DNA from: Paenibacillus sedimenti
GTDB lineage: Bacteria; Bacillota; Bacilli; Paenibacillales; NBRC-103111
Direction: 5' to 3'
DNA: 64,000 nucleotides
Assembly (NCBI RefSeq): GCF_014534655.1
Contig: NZ_JACVVD010000006.1
Span: 62,001 to 126,000 of the forward strand
The notes under the pieces are model-generated. The model did no database searches. It was not told the DNA's origin and worked only from the letters and a program-made list of their open reading frames with translations. Positions within the stretch are counted from its first letter, which is position 1. The number at the start of each line of letters is the position of its first letter. Positions 1 to 7,423 of the stretch are shown here, piece by piece. Position numbers and translations under genes: made by a program.

Positions 1-35
1 TCCCGATTTGGTATGACGATTACGATACGCGGAAT

Positions 36-213
36 TCTATATGAATTATCATATAGATTTTTCTCTAAGATGATAAAATCGATAAATCTATATGAAAAAT
101 AATATAGAATCTTCCTTTAAGAAGGTAAAATCGACAAATCTATTTGAAAAATCATATTGAATCCTTCATTTATCGTAAATCCGGTCTATTCTATTCGAAA
201 AATCATACAGATC
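36..213. repeat. Degenerate tandem repeat, about 51-bp period, four units
   Basis: Four AT-rich units start at about 36, 87, 139 and 190, giving periods of 51, 52 and 51 bases. Each opens with a version of TCTATATGAAAAATCATAT, and the units share a TAAAATCGA-type segment. The first unit can fold on itself through ATATGA and TCATAT. No coding frame runs through them. The role is unknown; an arrayed binding site or a decayed repeat are both possible. Confidence 0.6.
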
Positions 214-539
214 AAGGGGCGGGCAGAATGATAAAGCGGGTTGAGATGATTCGTACAGCTAAATCGGCCGATAGCTCATACATCTGATATTCACTAGCTT
301 CAATAACCAACTGTCCTGACCACCTCATCTTGATTGGCTCGTCACCATTTCCGGCATCTTCACAAGCCCCAGTACCACAATCACCTGCCCCAACTGCCTC
401 ATCGTTGTTCTTGCAACTGCTTTCTCCCGGTTCTTGTTTGCAAGCTGTTGAGCGAAAAGCACAAAGAGAGCTGCAACAGCCCAGCATATGCCGGCCTGTT
501 GCAGCTCTCCAACCCACGTCCGACGCGGGTGTATTGCTT
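214..539. other. Intergenic stretch without a supported gene
   Basis: About 325 bases lie downstream of the sulfurtransferase gene. Open frames exist on both strands, but none combines a ribosome binding site with a plausible protein; the minus-strand frame of 120 residues is rich in Cys, Gly and Ser in random order. One minus-strand frame could encode a short hydrophobic then basic peptide but lacks a start codon at its head, so it may be a gene remnant. No clear terminator was seen. Confidence 0.4.
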
Positions 540-1376
540 CTATTCTTCTCCCTTTGCCACCGGATTCTCCTCATACGAAATCCAGTCGCTCCAGCTTCCG
601 CTATAGAGCTTCACGTTGTCAAAGCCCGCTTCCGTCAGCGCGAGCACGTTCGGGCATGCGGTCACGCCGGATCCGCAGTAAACGATGATCTCCTCAGCGT
701 CACGCAGACCGGCAAAATGCTGCTCTTGCTCCGCAGCGGAGCGCCAAGCGCCAGTTTCATTTAGAACGCCTTTCCAGAAGTAATTGTGCGCTCCAGGAAT
801 ATGACCCGCTACGGGATCAATCGGCTCTTCCAAGCCGAGGTAGCGGCGCTCCTCGCGCGAATCGACGAGCACGACGCCCGGGCGGCCAAGCTTGTCCTTC
901 ACCTCATCCATGCTGGCGAGCATCGAGCGATGCACCTTTGGCGAGAACGTGCGCGGGAACGGCGTCGGCACTTCGTCCGTAACCGGGTAGCCGGCCGCCT
1001 TCCAGGCAGCGTACCCTTGATCTAACACATAAACCTCGGAATGCCCGAGGAATTTCAGCATCCACCAGAGGCGAGAAGCCATGGCTCCTCCTTGGTCGTC
1101 GTAGGCGACCACCGTTTTGGTCGCATCGATGCCGAGATTGCCGACAAGGATCGAGAACGCGCCCAAATCCGGCAGCGGGTGCCGACCGCCGTGCGCCATT
1201 TTCGCGCCGGACAAGTCCTTTTCCAAATCGACGTAAACCGCTCCTGCGATATGATCCTTCGCATAAAGCTCTCTGCCTGATTCCGGTTTTCCTAGCGCAA
1301 AACGACAATCCGCAATCACGATATTCGCGTCGCCCAGCTGTCCGAGCAGCCACGTTTGACTTACGATATTTTCCAC
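540..1376 (-). CDS. Sulfurtransferase, thiosulfate/3-mercaptopyruvate type (tandem rhodanese)
   Basis: A two-domain rhodanese of 278 residues, the usual length for the SseA/TST family. The N-terminal inactive domain covers roughly residues 5-140. The C-terminal domain carries the active-site loop CGSGVTA, whose cysteine accepts the sulfane sulfur; the loop type fits mercaptopyruvate or thiosulfate as donor, but substrate cannot be decided from sequence. No signal peptide, so cytoplasmic. The GTG start at 1376 is preferred because GGGGAGGG lies 8 bases upstream; an in-frame ATG at 1394 would place that site inside the gene. It follows the acetyltransferase gene by 27 bases, so it is probably the last gene of a three-gene run. 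Confidence 0.88.
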   Translation of the reverse strand: MENIVSQTWLLGQLGDANIVIADCRFALGKPESGRELYAKDHIAGAVYVDLEKDLSGAKMAHGGRHPLPDLGAFSILVGNLGIDATKTVVAYDDQGGAMASRLWWMLKFLGHSEVYVLDQGYAAWKAAGYPVTDEVPTPFPRTFSPKVHRSMLASMDEVKDKLGRPGVVLVDSREERRYLGLEEPIDPVAGHIPGAHNYFWKGVLNETGAWRSAAEQEQHFAGLRDAEEIIVYCGSGVTACPNVLALTEAGFDNVKLYSGSWSDWISYEENPVAKGEE

Positions 1377-1403
1377 AGTATGAGCCCTCCCCATGAAAAT
1401 GAA

Positions 1404-1877
1404 TTAATCCCCAAGACCAATGGTCGGATTGATCGAATAGCTCAGCCATTCGCCCAGTTCTCCACCCATTTTATCGTAAAACTTCTGTGCACGGAAATTC
1501 TCCTTGTGTGTCGTCCACGACAAGTTGGCGTAGCCGTTTCTGGCCGCATAGCCTTTACAAGCTACAAAAAGCTTTTGCGCAGCGCCCTGCCCCCGTTCTG
1601 CCTCAATTACATATAAGTCATTCATAATCGCGATTTTCGATGCGCGCAGCGTGCTATAAGTGAAGTACAAGGTGGCGAAGCCGACCAGTACGCCTTCCTC
1701 CGTCTCGGCAACGAACTGAACGCCTTCTTTCTGCTCGAGCAGCAGATGGATCAAACTATCCAGCTTCTCATCCTCGGGCCTCCGGTACTCGTAAAAATCC
1801 ACAATATAGGCAAGCATAAGTGTTCTCAATTGAGGGATGTCTTGCGTGGTCGCCTCACGAATTGTAACTTGAGTCAT
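1404..1877 (-). CDS. GNAT family N-acetyltransferase
   Basis: A 157-residue single-domain acetyltransferase of the GCN5 fold. The acetyl-CoA loop appears as ERGQGAAQKLF at about residues 95-105 (R/Q-x-x-G-x-G/A type), after the core strand IAIMNDLYV, and NFRAQKFYDKMG matches the usual C-terminal motif B. The acceptor substrate is not predictable. The ATG at 1877 follows a GAGGT ribosome site; a longer open frame upstream is rejected because it runs into the membrane protein gene. It sits 22 bases after that gene and 27 before the sulfurtransferase. Confidence 0.85.
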   Translation of the reverse strand: MTQVTIREATTQDIPQLRTLMLAYIVDFYEYRRPEDEKLDSLIHLLLEQKEGVQFVAETEEGVLVGFATLYFTYSTLRASKIAIMNDLYVIEAERGQGAAQKLFVACKGYAARNGYANLSWTTHKENFRAQKFYDKMGGELGEWLSYSINPTIGLGD

Positions 1878-1899
1878 CGCTTTGACCTCACTTCTTAGG

Positions 1900-2556
1900 T
1901 TAGTTTTCTTCCATTTCTTTTTTAAAGAGCAAATAAAGGATCCATGCCAGTAAAATACAAAAGCCCGCAGCAAAATAAAAAATGAAGGCCAAATGCAGCG
2001 TAACCGCATAATACGTAATGGAAAAGAGCGCCAAAGTAAAAAGCAACGCGCTTGTTAACATGCTGTTCCTCGGGGAGCGCAGGCTTTTCGCGCTGATTTC
2101 CATTCGAACCGTAAACCCTAAACGCTTCCGAATCAGGATATAGCCGCTCAATAACGCCAAGAGCGCTGCGATTATTTTCAGAATACGATAAGACGGAACA
2201 ACCGCATAAAAATAATCATTCAAAGAGATACGGGTAAGCACCGGAGCGAGAAATAGAACAATGGCCAAATAAATGGTGTAGCCAAGCGCACCTAGAAAGA
2301 CTACCATTAACGAATGGAGCTTTCGTAATCCGAACAAGTAATGTATAACGACGGCTTGCATGAAAATCATGATGATGGGGCTTAGCATCTGCGCATTCAG
2401 CATGTGCAATATGTACGAAAAACATGAAAGCGACAATGAAGCCAGCATTACGAACGGCCATTTCATCTTTATAGGGATTCGAAAAAGACTCAAGCTTAAT
2501 ACGAGCATCGAAAATATAGTAAAAGTGCTGACTGGAATATCAAGCTGAAGAACCAT
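1900..2556 (-). CDS. Polytopic membrane protein, unknown function
   Basis: A 218-residue protein with six or seven hydrophobic segments and short basic loops, ending KKEMEEN. The arrangement resembles the membrane part of AgrC-like or other Bacillota sensor kinases, but no kinase domain follows, so no function is assigned. The start at 2556 is fixed by GGAGG with a short TTTT spacer; a longer in-frame start would run into the divergent acetyltransferase gene. It heads the run with the GNAT and sulfurtransferase genes, and only 38 bases separate it from the divergent gene at 2595. Confidence 0.7.
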   Translation of the reverse strand: MVLQLDIPVSTFTIFSMLVLSLSLFRIPIKMKWPFVMLASLSLSCFSYILHMLNAQMLSPIIMIFMQAVVIHYLFGLRKLHSLMVVFLGALGYTIYLAIVLFLAPVLTRISLNDYFYAVVPSYRILKIIAALLALLSGYILIRKRLGFTVRMEISAKSLRSPRNSMLTSALLFTLALFSITYYAVTLHLAFIFYFAAGFCILLAWILYLLFKKEMEEN

Positions 2557-2594
2557 AAAACCTCCATCAACCAAGAAAGGGTGTTCGAGTAACG

Positions 2595-3113
2595 ATGAAC
2601 CATAGCTTACAATGGCGCGTAGTTCCACTTACAGAATCTCATGGTAGAGAACTGTGTTCGTGGAACTATCCTCCACCATATGATCTGTACAATTGGCCGG
2701 CATGGGAAACGATGCAGCATGAAGCGCTGGAATTCGCCGATCCGCTGATTCGCTCGAAACAGTATGGCGCTGTTGTCGATGAAGACGATTCATTATGTGG
2801 ATTCGTTCAATTTTTCCCTATTGTTGGCGTCACGCGCCTTGGGCTCGGTCTTCGCCCAGACCTGAGTGGCCATACCGAAAAGCATGGAAAAGGGAAAGGG
2901 CTGGGAGCCGCCTTCGTCAAGCTGCTCGTTCAAGAAGCCAAGCGCAGATCGCCACTGAACGAAATCGACCTGGAGGTGCTGGTCTGGAACGAACGAGCCA
3001 TCCGCACTTACGCGAAAGCGGGCTTCGTCATCACAGACACTTATGAAAGACAGACACCTACAGGAATGGCCACTTTCCACTGTATGGTATTTAGCGATGA
3101 AGAAGACCAATGA
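2595..3113 (+). CDS. GNAT family N-acetyltransferase
   Basis: A 172-residue acetyltransferase of the RimI/RimJ type. The CoA-binding loop reads GKGKGLGAAFVKLL at about residues 98-111, followed by EIDLEVLVWNERAIRTYAKAGF, the conserved beta5-alpha4 region. Substrate unknown. A GAAAGGGTG-like ribosome site lies before the ATG. It diverges from the membrane protein gene and ends 6 bases before the converging phhB gene, so no room remains for a separate terminator there. Confidence 0.85.
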   Translation: MNHSLQWRVVPLTESHGRELCSWNYPPPYDLYNWPAWETMQHEALEFADPLIRSKQYGAVVDEDDSLCGFVQFFPIVGVTRLGLGLRPDLSGHTEKHGKGKGLGAAFVKLLVQEAKRRSPLNEIDLEVLVWNERAIRTYAKAGFVITDTYERQTPTGMATFHCMVFSDEEDQ

Positions 3114-3119
3114 ATAAGT

Positions 3120-3431
3120 CTAGCCTCGATCGGCTACCTCGCTATAAGCCTGCTCGAACTCAGCCGCTGTGCTGAAATCCAGCTCGGTCAAGCCTCCTGC
3201 ATGCCAGGAGGTGAGACGCAGCGTAACCATTTTATAGTCGATAGCGATCATAGGATGGTGATTGTTCGCCTCCGCAATGCGGGCTACCTCGTTCACGAAC
3301 CCGATCCCCTGCAGAAATTCGGCAAAACGGTATTTGCGTACGATCCATTTATGATCGTCAGTCGTCCAGCCAGCCACGGCATCCTGCCCCAGCCTCTCAT
3401 CAATTTCAGCAATCCTAAGCTTCATATCCAT
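3120..3431 (-). CDS. phhB: 4a-hydroxytetrahydrobiopterin dehydratase (PCD/DCoH family)
   Basis: A 103-residue protein of typical PCD length with the signature EANNHHPMIAIDY; the two histidines after the acidic-asparagine stretch are the catalytic pair, and the later HAGGLTELD matches the family core. The enzyme dehydrates 4a-hydroxypterins made by aromatic amino acid hydroxylases. No such hydroxylase is in the window, so the role may be in pterin or molybdopterin salvage, as proposed for PCD-like proteins elsewhere. It starts 13 bases after recQ ends and is likely cotranscribed with it. Confidence 0.88.
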   Translation of the reverse strand: MDMKLRIAEIDERLGQDAVAGWTTDDHKWIVRKYRFAEFLQGIGFVNEVARIAEANNHHPMIAIDYKMVTLRLTSWHAGGLTELDFSTAAEFEQAYSEVADRG

Positions 3432-3444
3432 CGCATCCCCCTAC

Positions 3445-5253
3445 TCAATCAAAATCATAGGCAGCAACGCCGATCTCGCTTTCCCCTGCGTACGTACGCA
3501 GCAGCTCCAGAAACGGAAGCCCGTAGTTGCGGAATTTCACTTCGCCGACGCCTTTGATCTTCAGCATGCCTGCTGCAGTCGTCGGGCAAATCTCGCTCAT
3601 CTCGCGCAGCGTGCTGTCGGAGAAAATAATATACGGCGGCACCTTCTCGCGCTGCGCGATCTCCCGGCGAAGCAAGCGGAGCTGCTCGAACAGGGTGTTA
3701 TCGATGGCGGCTGCTTTAACCTGCTGCTTGCGCACCTTCTGGAACACCTGCAGCTTGCCTTGAAGCACATCCGCTGCGGGCTGCATCAGCTTCACCACCG
3801 GATATTGACCGTCGGACAAGGCCAGATAGCCTTCGGATATGAGCACATTAATCAGATCGGAAATCTCCTTCTCCGGCAAATCCCGCATAATGCCGTATGT
3901 CGGCAGGCGGTCGAAGCGGTAATCGAGGATTTTTTTGGCCTTCGAGCCCTTGAGGACGGAGGCAACCATCGAGATGCCGAATCGTTCTTGCATGCGGCGG
4001 ATGCATGAGAAAATCTTCTGCGCCTCGACCGTAATATCCACCGTATCGCGATCATCCTTGCAAGAACTGCAATTGCCGCAAGTATCCTTCATATTCGTCT
4101 CGTCAAAATAGTGCAAAATCACATTGCGCAAGCACCTGGGCGAGTAGCAGTAGTCGATCATCGTCTGAAGCTTCTTATACTCATTCGCTTTTCGTTCGGG
4201 CGAAAGCTGATTTTGCTCGATCAAAAATTTCTGCGTCATGATGTCCTGCGCGCTGAACAGCAAAATGCACTCGGAAGGCTCCCCGTCACGCCCTGCGCGA
4301 CCCGCTTCCTGGTAATACGCCTCCATGTTTTTCGGCATATTGTAGTGTATGACATAGCGCACGTTGGACTTATCGATGCCCATTCCAAAAGCGTTCGTCG
4401 CAATCATCACGCGAATGTCGTCGTACAGGAACGCCTCCTGCATATAGGAGCGCTCCTCGTCGGACAGACCGGCGTGGTACTTGCCGGCGGCGTAGCCTTT
4501 TTTGCGCAGGAGCTCGTAGAGTTCCTCGACGTCCTTGCGTGTCGCTGCATAAATGATGCCCGGCTGATGCGTATGTTCCTTCACATAGTTCTGGATGTAG
4601 TCCCGCTTGTTCTCACCGCGCAGAATCGTCAGCTCCAGATTGTCCCGGCTGAAGCCGTTGACGAAGATTCCAGCACCGTCGAGCTCCAGCAGTCTGGCGA
4701 TATCTGCGGTCACCTCGGCCGTAGCCGTTGCTGTAAACGCCGCTACAATCGGGCGGTTCGGCAGCTCGCGAATAAACGGCGCGATCGACACGTAGCTGGG
4801 ACGGAAATCGTGCCCCCACTGGGACACGCAATGCGCCTCATCAATCGCCACGAAAGGCAGATTCAGCGCGTGCATCCGGGCGCGAAACCGTTCCGACTCG
4901 AGCCGCTCCGGCGCGATGTACAGCAGCTTATATTTCCCCTGCATCGCACCCTGCAGACGCTGCTCCACTTCTCTCGCTTCCAGCGTGCTGTTGATAAACG
5001 TCGCCGGAACACCCAGGCTTGCGAGCGCATCCACCTGATCCTTCATGAGCGAGATGAGCGGTGAAATCACCAACGTTACGCCTTCCATCAGCAGCGCAGG
5101 AACCTGATAACAGATCGACTTCCCGCCGCCCGTCGGCATAATGCCAAGCGTATCCCGGCCGTCCAGCAGGTTGGTAATAATATTTTTTTGGCCTTCCCGG
5201 AACTCCGGATAGCCGTACACTTGTTGTAAAACCTTCCTAGCTTCAGAAAGCAT
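3445..5253 (-). CDS. recQ: ATP-dependent DNA helicase RecQ
   Basis: A 602-residue superfamily 2 helicase with the full RecQ layout. Walker A is TGGGKS at about residue 41, the DEAH box DEAHCVSQWGHDFRP at about 137, and the arginine-finger motif QEAGRAGRDG at about 315. A zinc subdomain carries cysteines in CLRN and CGNCSSC at about 375-400, then come the winged helix and a C-terminal HRDC domain near 520-590. It unwinds 3'-overhang DNA in recombination and fork repair. Bacillota often carry more than one RecQ; this has the length of the longer HRDC-containing form. The start has a GAAAGGTG site about 12 bases upstream. Confidence 0.95.
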   Translation of the reverse strand: MLSEARKVLQQVYGYPEFREGQKNIITNLLDGRDTLGIMPTGGGKSICYQVPALLMEGVTLVISPLISLMKDQVDALASLGVPATFINSTLEAREVEQRLQGAMQGKYKLLYIAPERLESERFRARMHALNLPFVAIDEAHCVSQWGHDFRPSYVSIAPFIRELPNRPIVAAFTATATAEVTADIARLLELDGAGIFVNGFSRDNLELTILRGENKRDYIQNYVKEHTHQPGIIYAATRKDVEELYELLRKKGYAAGKYHAGLSDEERSYMQEAFLYDDIRVMIATNAFGMGIDKSNVRYVIHYNMPKNMEAYYQEAGRAGRDGEPSECILLFSAQDIMTQKFLIEQNQLSPERKANEYKKLQTMIDYCYSPRCLRNVILHYFDETNMKDTCGNCSSCKDDRDTVDITVEAQKIFSCIRRMQERFGISMVASVLKGSKAKKILDYRFDRLPTYGIMRDLPEKEISDLINVLISEGYLALSDGQYPVVKLMQPAADVLQGKLQVFQKVRKQQVKAAAIDNTLFEQLRLLRREIAQREKVPPYIIFSDSTLREMSEICPTTAAGMLKIKGVGEVKFRNYGLPFLELLRTYAGESEIGVAAYDFD

Positions 5254-5300
5254 AGCTTGTATACACCTTTCTATAATGATCGTGCTAACAACCGCTAGAT

Positions 5301-5594
5301 CTAAACCAGATAAATGACCGAGACCAGCTTTTCGCCGTCATGCACTTTGAGCACATGGTTGTTCGGATCATGGCGAACCGATCCCACGCCCACCTGAATG
5401 ACAGGCGAACTTCCCAATCCGTAAAAAATATCGTCAGCCAGCGTACGCAGGCACTCTTCCTGCTCTTGGATCGTAAGCTCCTGCCATTCTTCCTCGGTCA
5501 TCTCGAACAAATCGTAATAGCCGTCCACGAGCGCAATACCGCGCATGAAATCAGCGACGATATCCTTATATTCCCTGCCAAATTTTATACCCAT
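5301..5594 (-). CDS. Conserved hypothetical acidic protein, 97 residues
   Basis: A small soluble, acidic protein (begins MGIKFGREYKD, ends VSVIYLV) with a helix-rich first half containing EMTEEEWQELTIQEQEECLR and a strand-rich second half. I do not recognise the family. The start at 5594 has GGGAG 8-9 bases upstream; an in-frame start 18 codons earlier lacks a site. It lies 47 bases upstream of recQ in the same direction and may be cotranscribed with it. Confidence 0.65.
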   Translation of the reverse strand: MGIKFGREYKDIVADFMRGIALVDGYYDLFEMTEEEWQELTIQEQEECLRTLADDIFYGLGSSPVIQVGVGSVRHDPNNHVLKVHDGEKLVSVIYLV

Positions 5595-5833
5595 TCGCAG
5601 TTCTCCCTTCCTTTGCAGGACAGAAAAATTATTTGAAATGGAAACCATCCAGATCGCAAAAATAAAACGTTCTTAGGTTCACTTTATCACATTATGGGCA
5701 TAAAAGCAGGGATATCTACCTTGATACCGGATAAAAAATTACCAGTTGGCATAAACTATGGAAATGGGCAATTTCGGAAAAAATCTGTTACTATGGAAGA
5801 AGGAATGCACCGCTCGGAGGTAGGATAGCAATC

Positions 5834-7423
5834 ATGCTGAAACTGCAGATTCCCAAAAATCGAATGAACTACCTATTGAAGCAGATCCAGAACCATTATG
5901 ACGCGGTCATTTTGGAAAAAGGCTGGGAGTATTACCATAAAGGCCGCGTTGGCGAGATCGACTTGGTCGGCACGAACATTCATGCGCTGGTTAAAGGCGA
6001 TAAGCTATACGAAGCGGTGTTGAGCTTGGAAGACTTCACGCAGAGCGAATGCAGCTGCACCTATGATGGTTTTTGCAAACACATAGCCGCGGCTTTTTTC
6101 AGTTTGTATACACCCTACGGGCGTCCGGAGCTGCTCCTGCAGCAGCTGAAGCAAGCGATTCACACCCGGAAGAAACCTGCACGCGGGGTGAACGTAACGT
6201 CTGAGCGCAAAGCCGGAAGCGCCAATGTGCCGTTGGAAGACGCGATGCCCATGGAGTGGCACCGTTTTTTTGAAGGAAAATTTCATGGATTCTCGATCTC
6301 GCATCAGCATTCGATTGAAACGTTCTATGAGTCGGCACTGGAGACGCTGCCGGGTTACGCCGCAAGCTGGCGAACCACGACCAAAGAACTTTACATGTTC
6401 CACGTAGCGCTTTTCATGATGCGCAAGATCGAGCAATTTTATCAAGATACCAAAAGCTCCTATTTATCCTATTATCATGAGAACGGATGTAAAGTCGCGG
6501 CCAAAAACTGCGAAGATAAACTCGTTGAATTCGTGGAACGTATGGACGTGAACCGCTCCTACACCGTAGAACCGAAACATTGGCAAGCGACGATGAAAAT
6601 GCTGGGTGAATTCGCTTTGCAGGGCAAAGAAAGTCCAATTGACTGGCTGTTCGTCTACCGCTATATCTGGTGGAAAATGACGGCGCACAAGCAGGTGCAG
6701 CAGGAAGAAATCGGACGTCTGGAGCAGCTGTTGTCCAAGAAAGAGACGCCCCCGCGCAAGAAGGATACGCTCCTTGTAGCCAGAGCGCATTTCGACATCA
6801 TTCAAGGGAACACGGATGCCGGTTTCGAGCGATTGCATCAGCTTGCACATCCGAATGCCAAAGATTTTTTCCTCTATCTCAACTACTATTACAACGAACG
6901 GCAATGGGAAATGACGCTGGTCTGGCTGCGCTGGCTGCTGACGCCGATTGCACTGGCCAATCATGACGATTTTCGGGCGTTCTGCCAATATTGGCTCGAT
7001 ACGACCAAGCATTTGGACTCTGACAGCGAATGGGTACAGGTCATGGAGTCTCTGCTGCCCCGGTCTTACTATTACTACACAGCCTATCTGTTGCAAACGA
7101 AGCGCTATCGGCAATGGGTCGATCTCCAGCTGGCGAACCGGATTTCGCCGCTGAGCTTGTATGCGATGGAGCTGCGCGCCATCGAAGATCATGATGCGGG
7201 GCTTCTGCTCCCGCTTTACCATCAAGCCACGGAACGGGCCGTTTTGGAGAAAAATCGCGCTTCCTACAAGACAGCCGTCCGGCTGCTGAAGAAGCTGCAT
7301 GCGCTCTATAAACAGCTGGATCAGGCAGACCGCTGGGAGCATTACATTTATCGGCTCTCGGATAAGTTCTCGCGCTTGCGCGCCTTCCAAGAAGAGCTGA
7401 AGAAAGGAAAATGGATTCGATGA
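5834..7423 (+). CDS. SWIM zinc-finger protein (YwqB-like)
   Basis: A 529-residue protein with a SWIM zinc finger at about residues 74-84, seen as CSCTYDGFCKH (CxCx(n)CxH). The rest is helical and repeat-like, with many Trp, Tyr and Leu. In Bacillus subtilis the comparable gene ywqB lies next to the SNF2 helicase gene ywqA, as here. The last codons overlap the helicase gene with an ATGA junction, so the pair is translationally coupled. SWIM fingers bind DNA or protein, so the protein is probably a partner or loader for the helicase; this role is inferred from context. A GGAGG stretch lies about 14 bases before the ATG. Confidence 0.85.
   Translation: MLKLQIPKNRMNYLLKQIQNHYDAVILEKGWEYYHKGRVGEIDLVGTNIHALVKGDKLYEAVLSLEDFTQSECSCTYDGFCKHIAAAFFSLYTPYGRPELLLQQLKQAIHTRKKPARGVNVTSERKAGSANVPLEDAMPMEWHRFFEGKFHGFSISHQHSIETFYESALETLPGYAASWRTTTKELYMFHVALFMMRKIEQFYQDTKSSYLSYYHENGCKVAAKNCEDKLVEFVERMDVNRSYTVEPKHWQATMKMLGEFALQGKESPIDWLFVYRYIWWKMTAHKQVQQEEIGRLEQLLSKKETPPRKKDTLLVARAHFDIIQGNTDAGFERLHQLAHPNAKDFFLYLNYYYNERQWEMTLVWLRWLLTPIALANHDDFRAFCQYWLDTTKHLDSDSEWVQVMESLLPRSYYYYTAYLLQTKRYRQWVDLQLANRISPLSLYAMELRAIEDHDAGLLLPLYHQATERAVLEKNRASYKTAVRLLKKLHALYKQLDQADRWEHYIYRLSDKFSRLRAFQEELKKGKWIR

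Noticed and set aside
212..574. Minus-strand open frame of 120 residues downstream of the sulfurtransferase gene
   Set aside because: It overlaps the end of that gene, has unlikely composition (many Cys and Ser in random order) and no ribosome site.
4111..5064. Plus-strand open frame of 317 residues opposite recQ
   Set aside because: Antisense to a complete RecQ with all motifs; no ribosome site and no family pattern.
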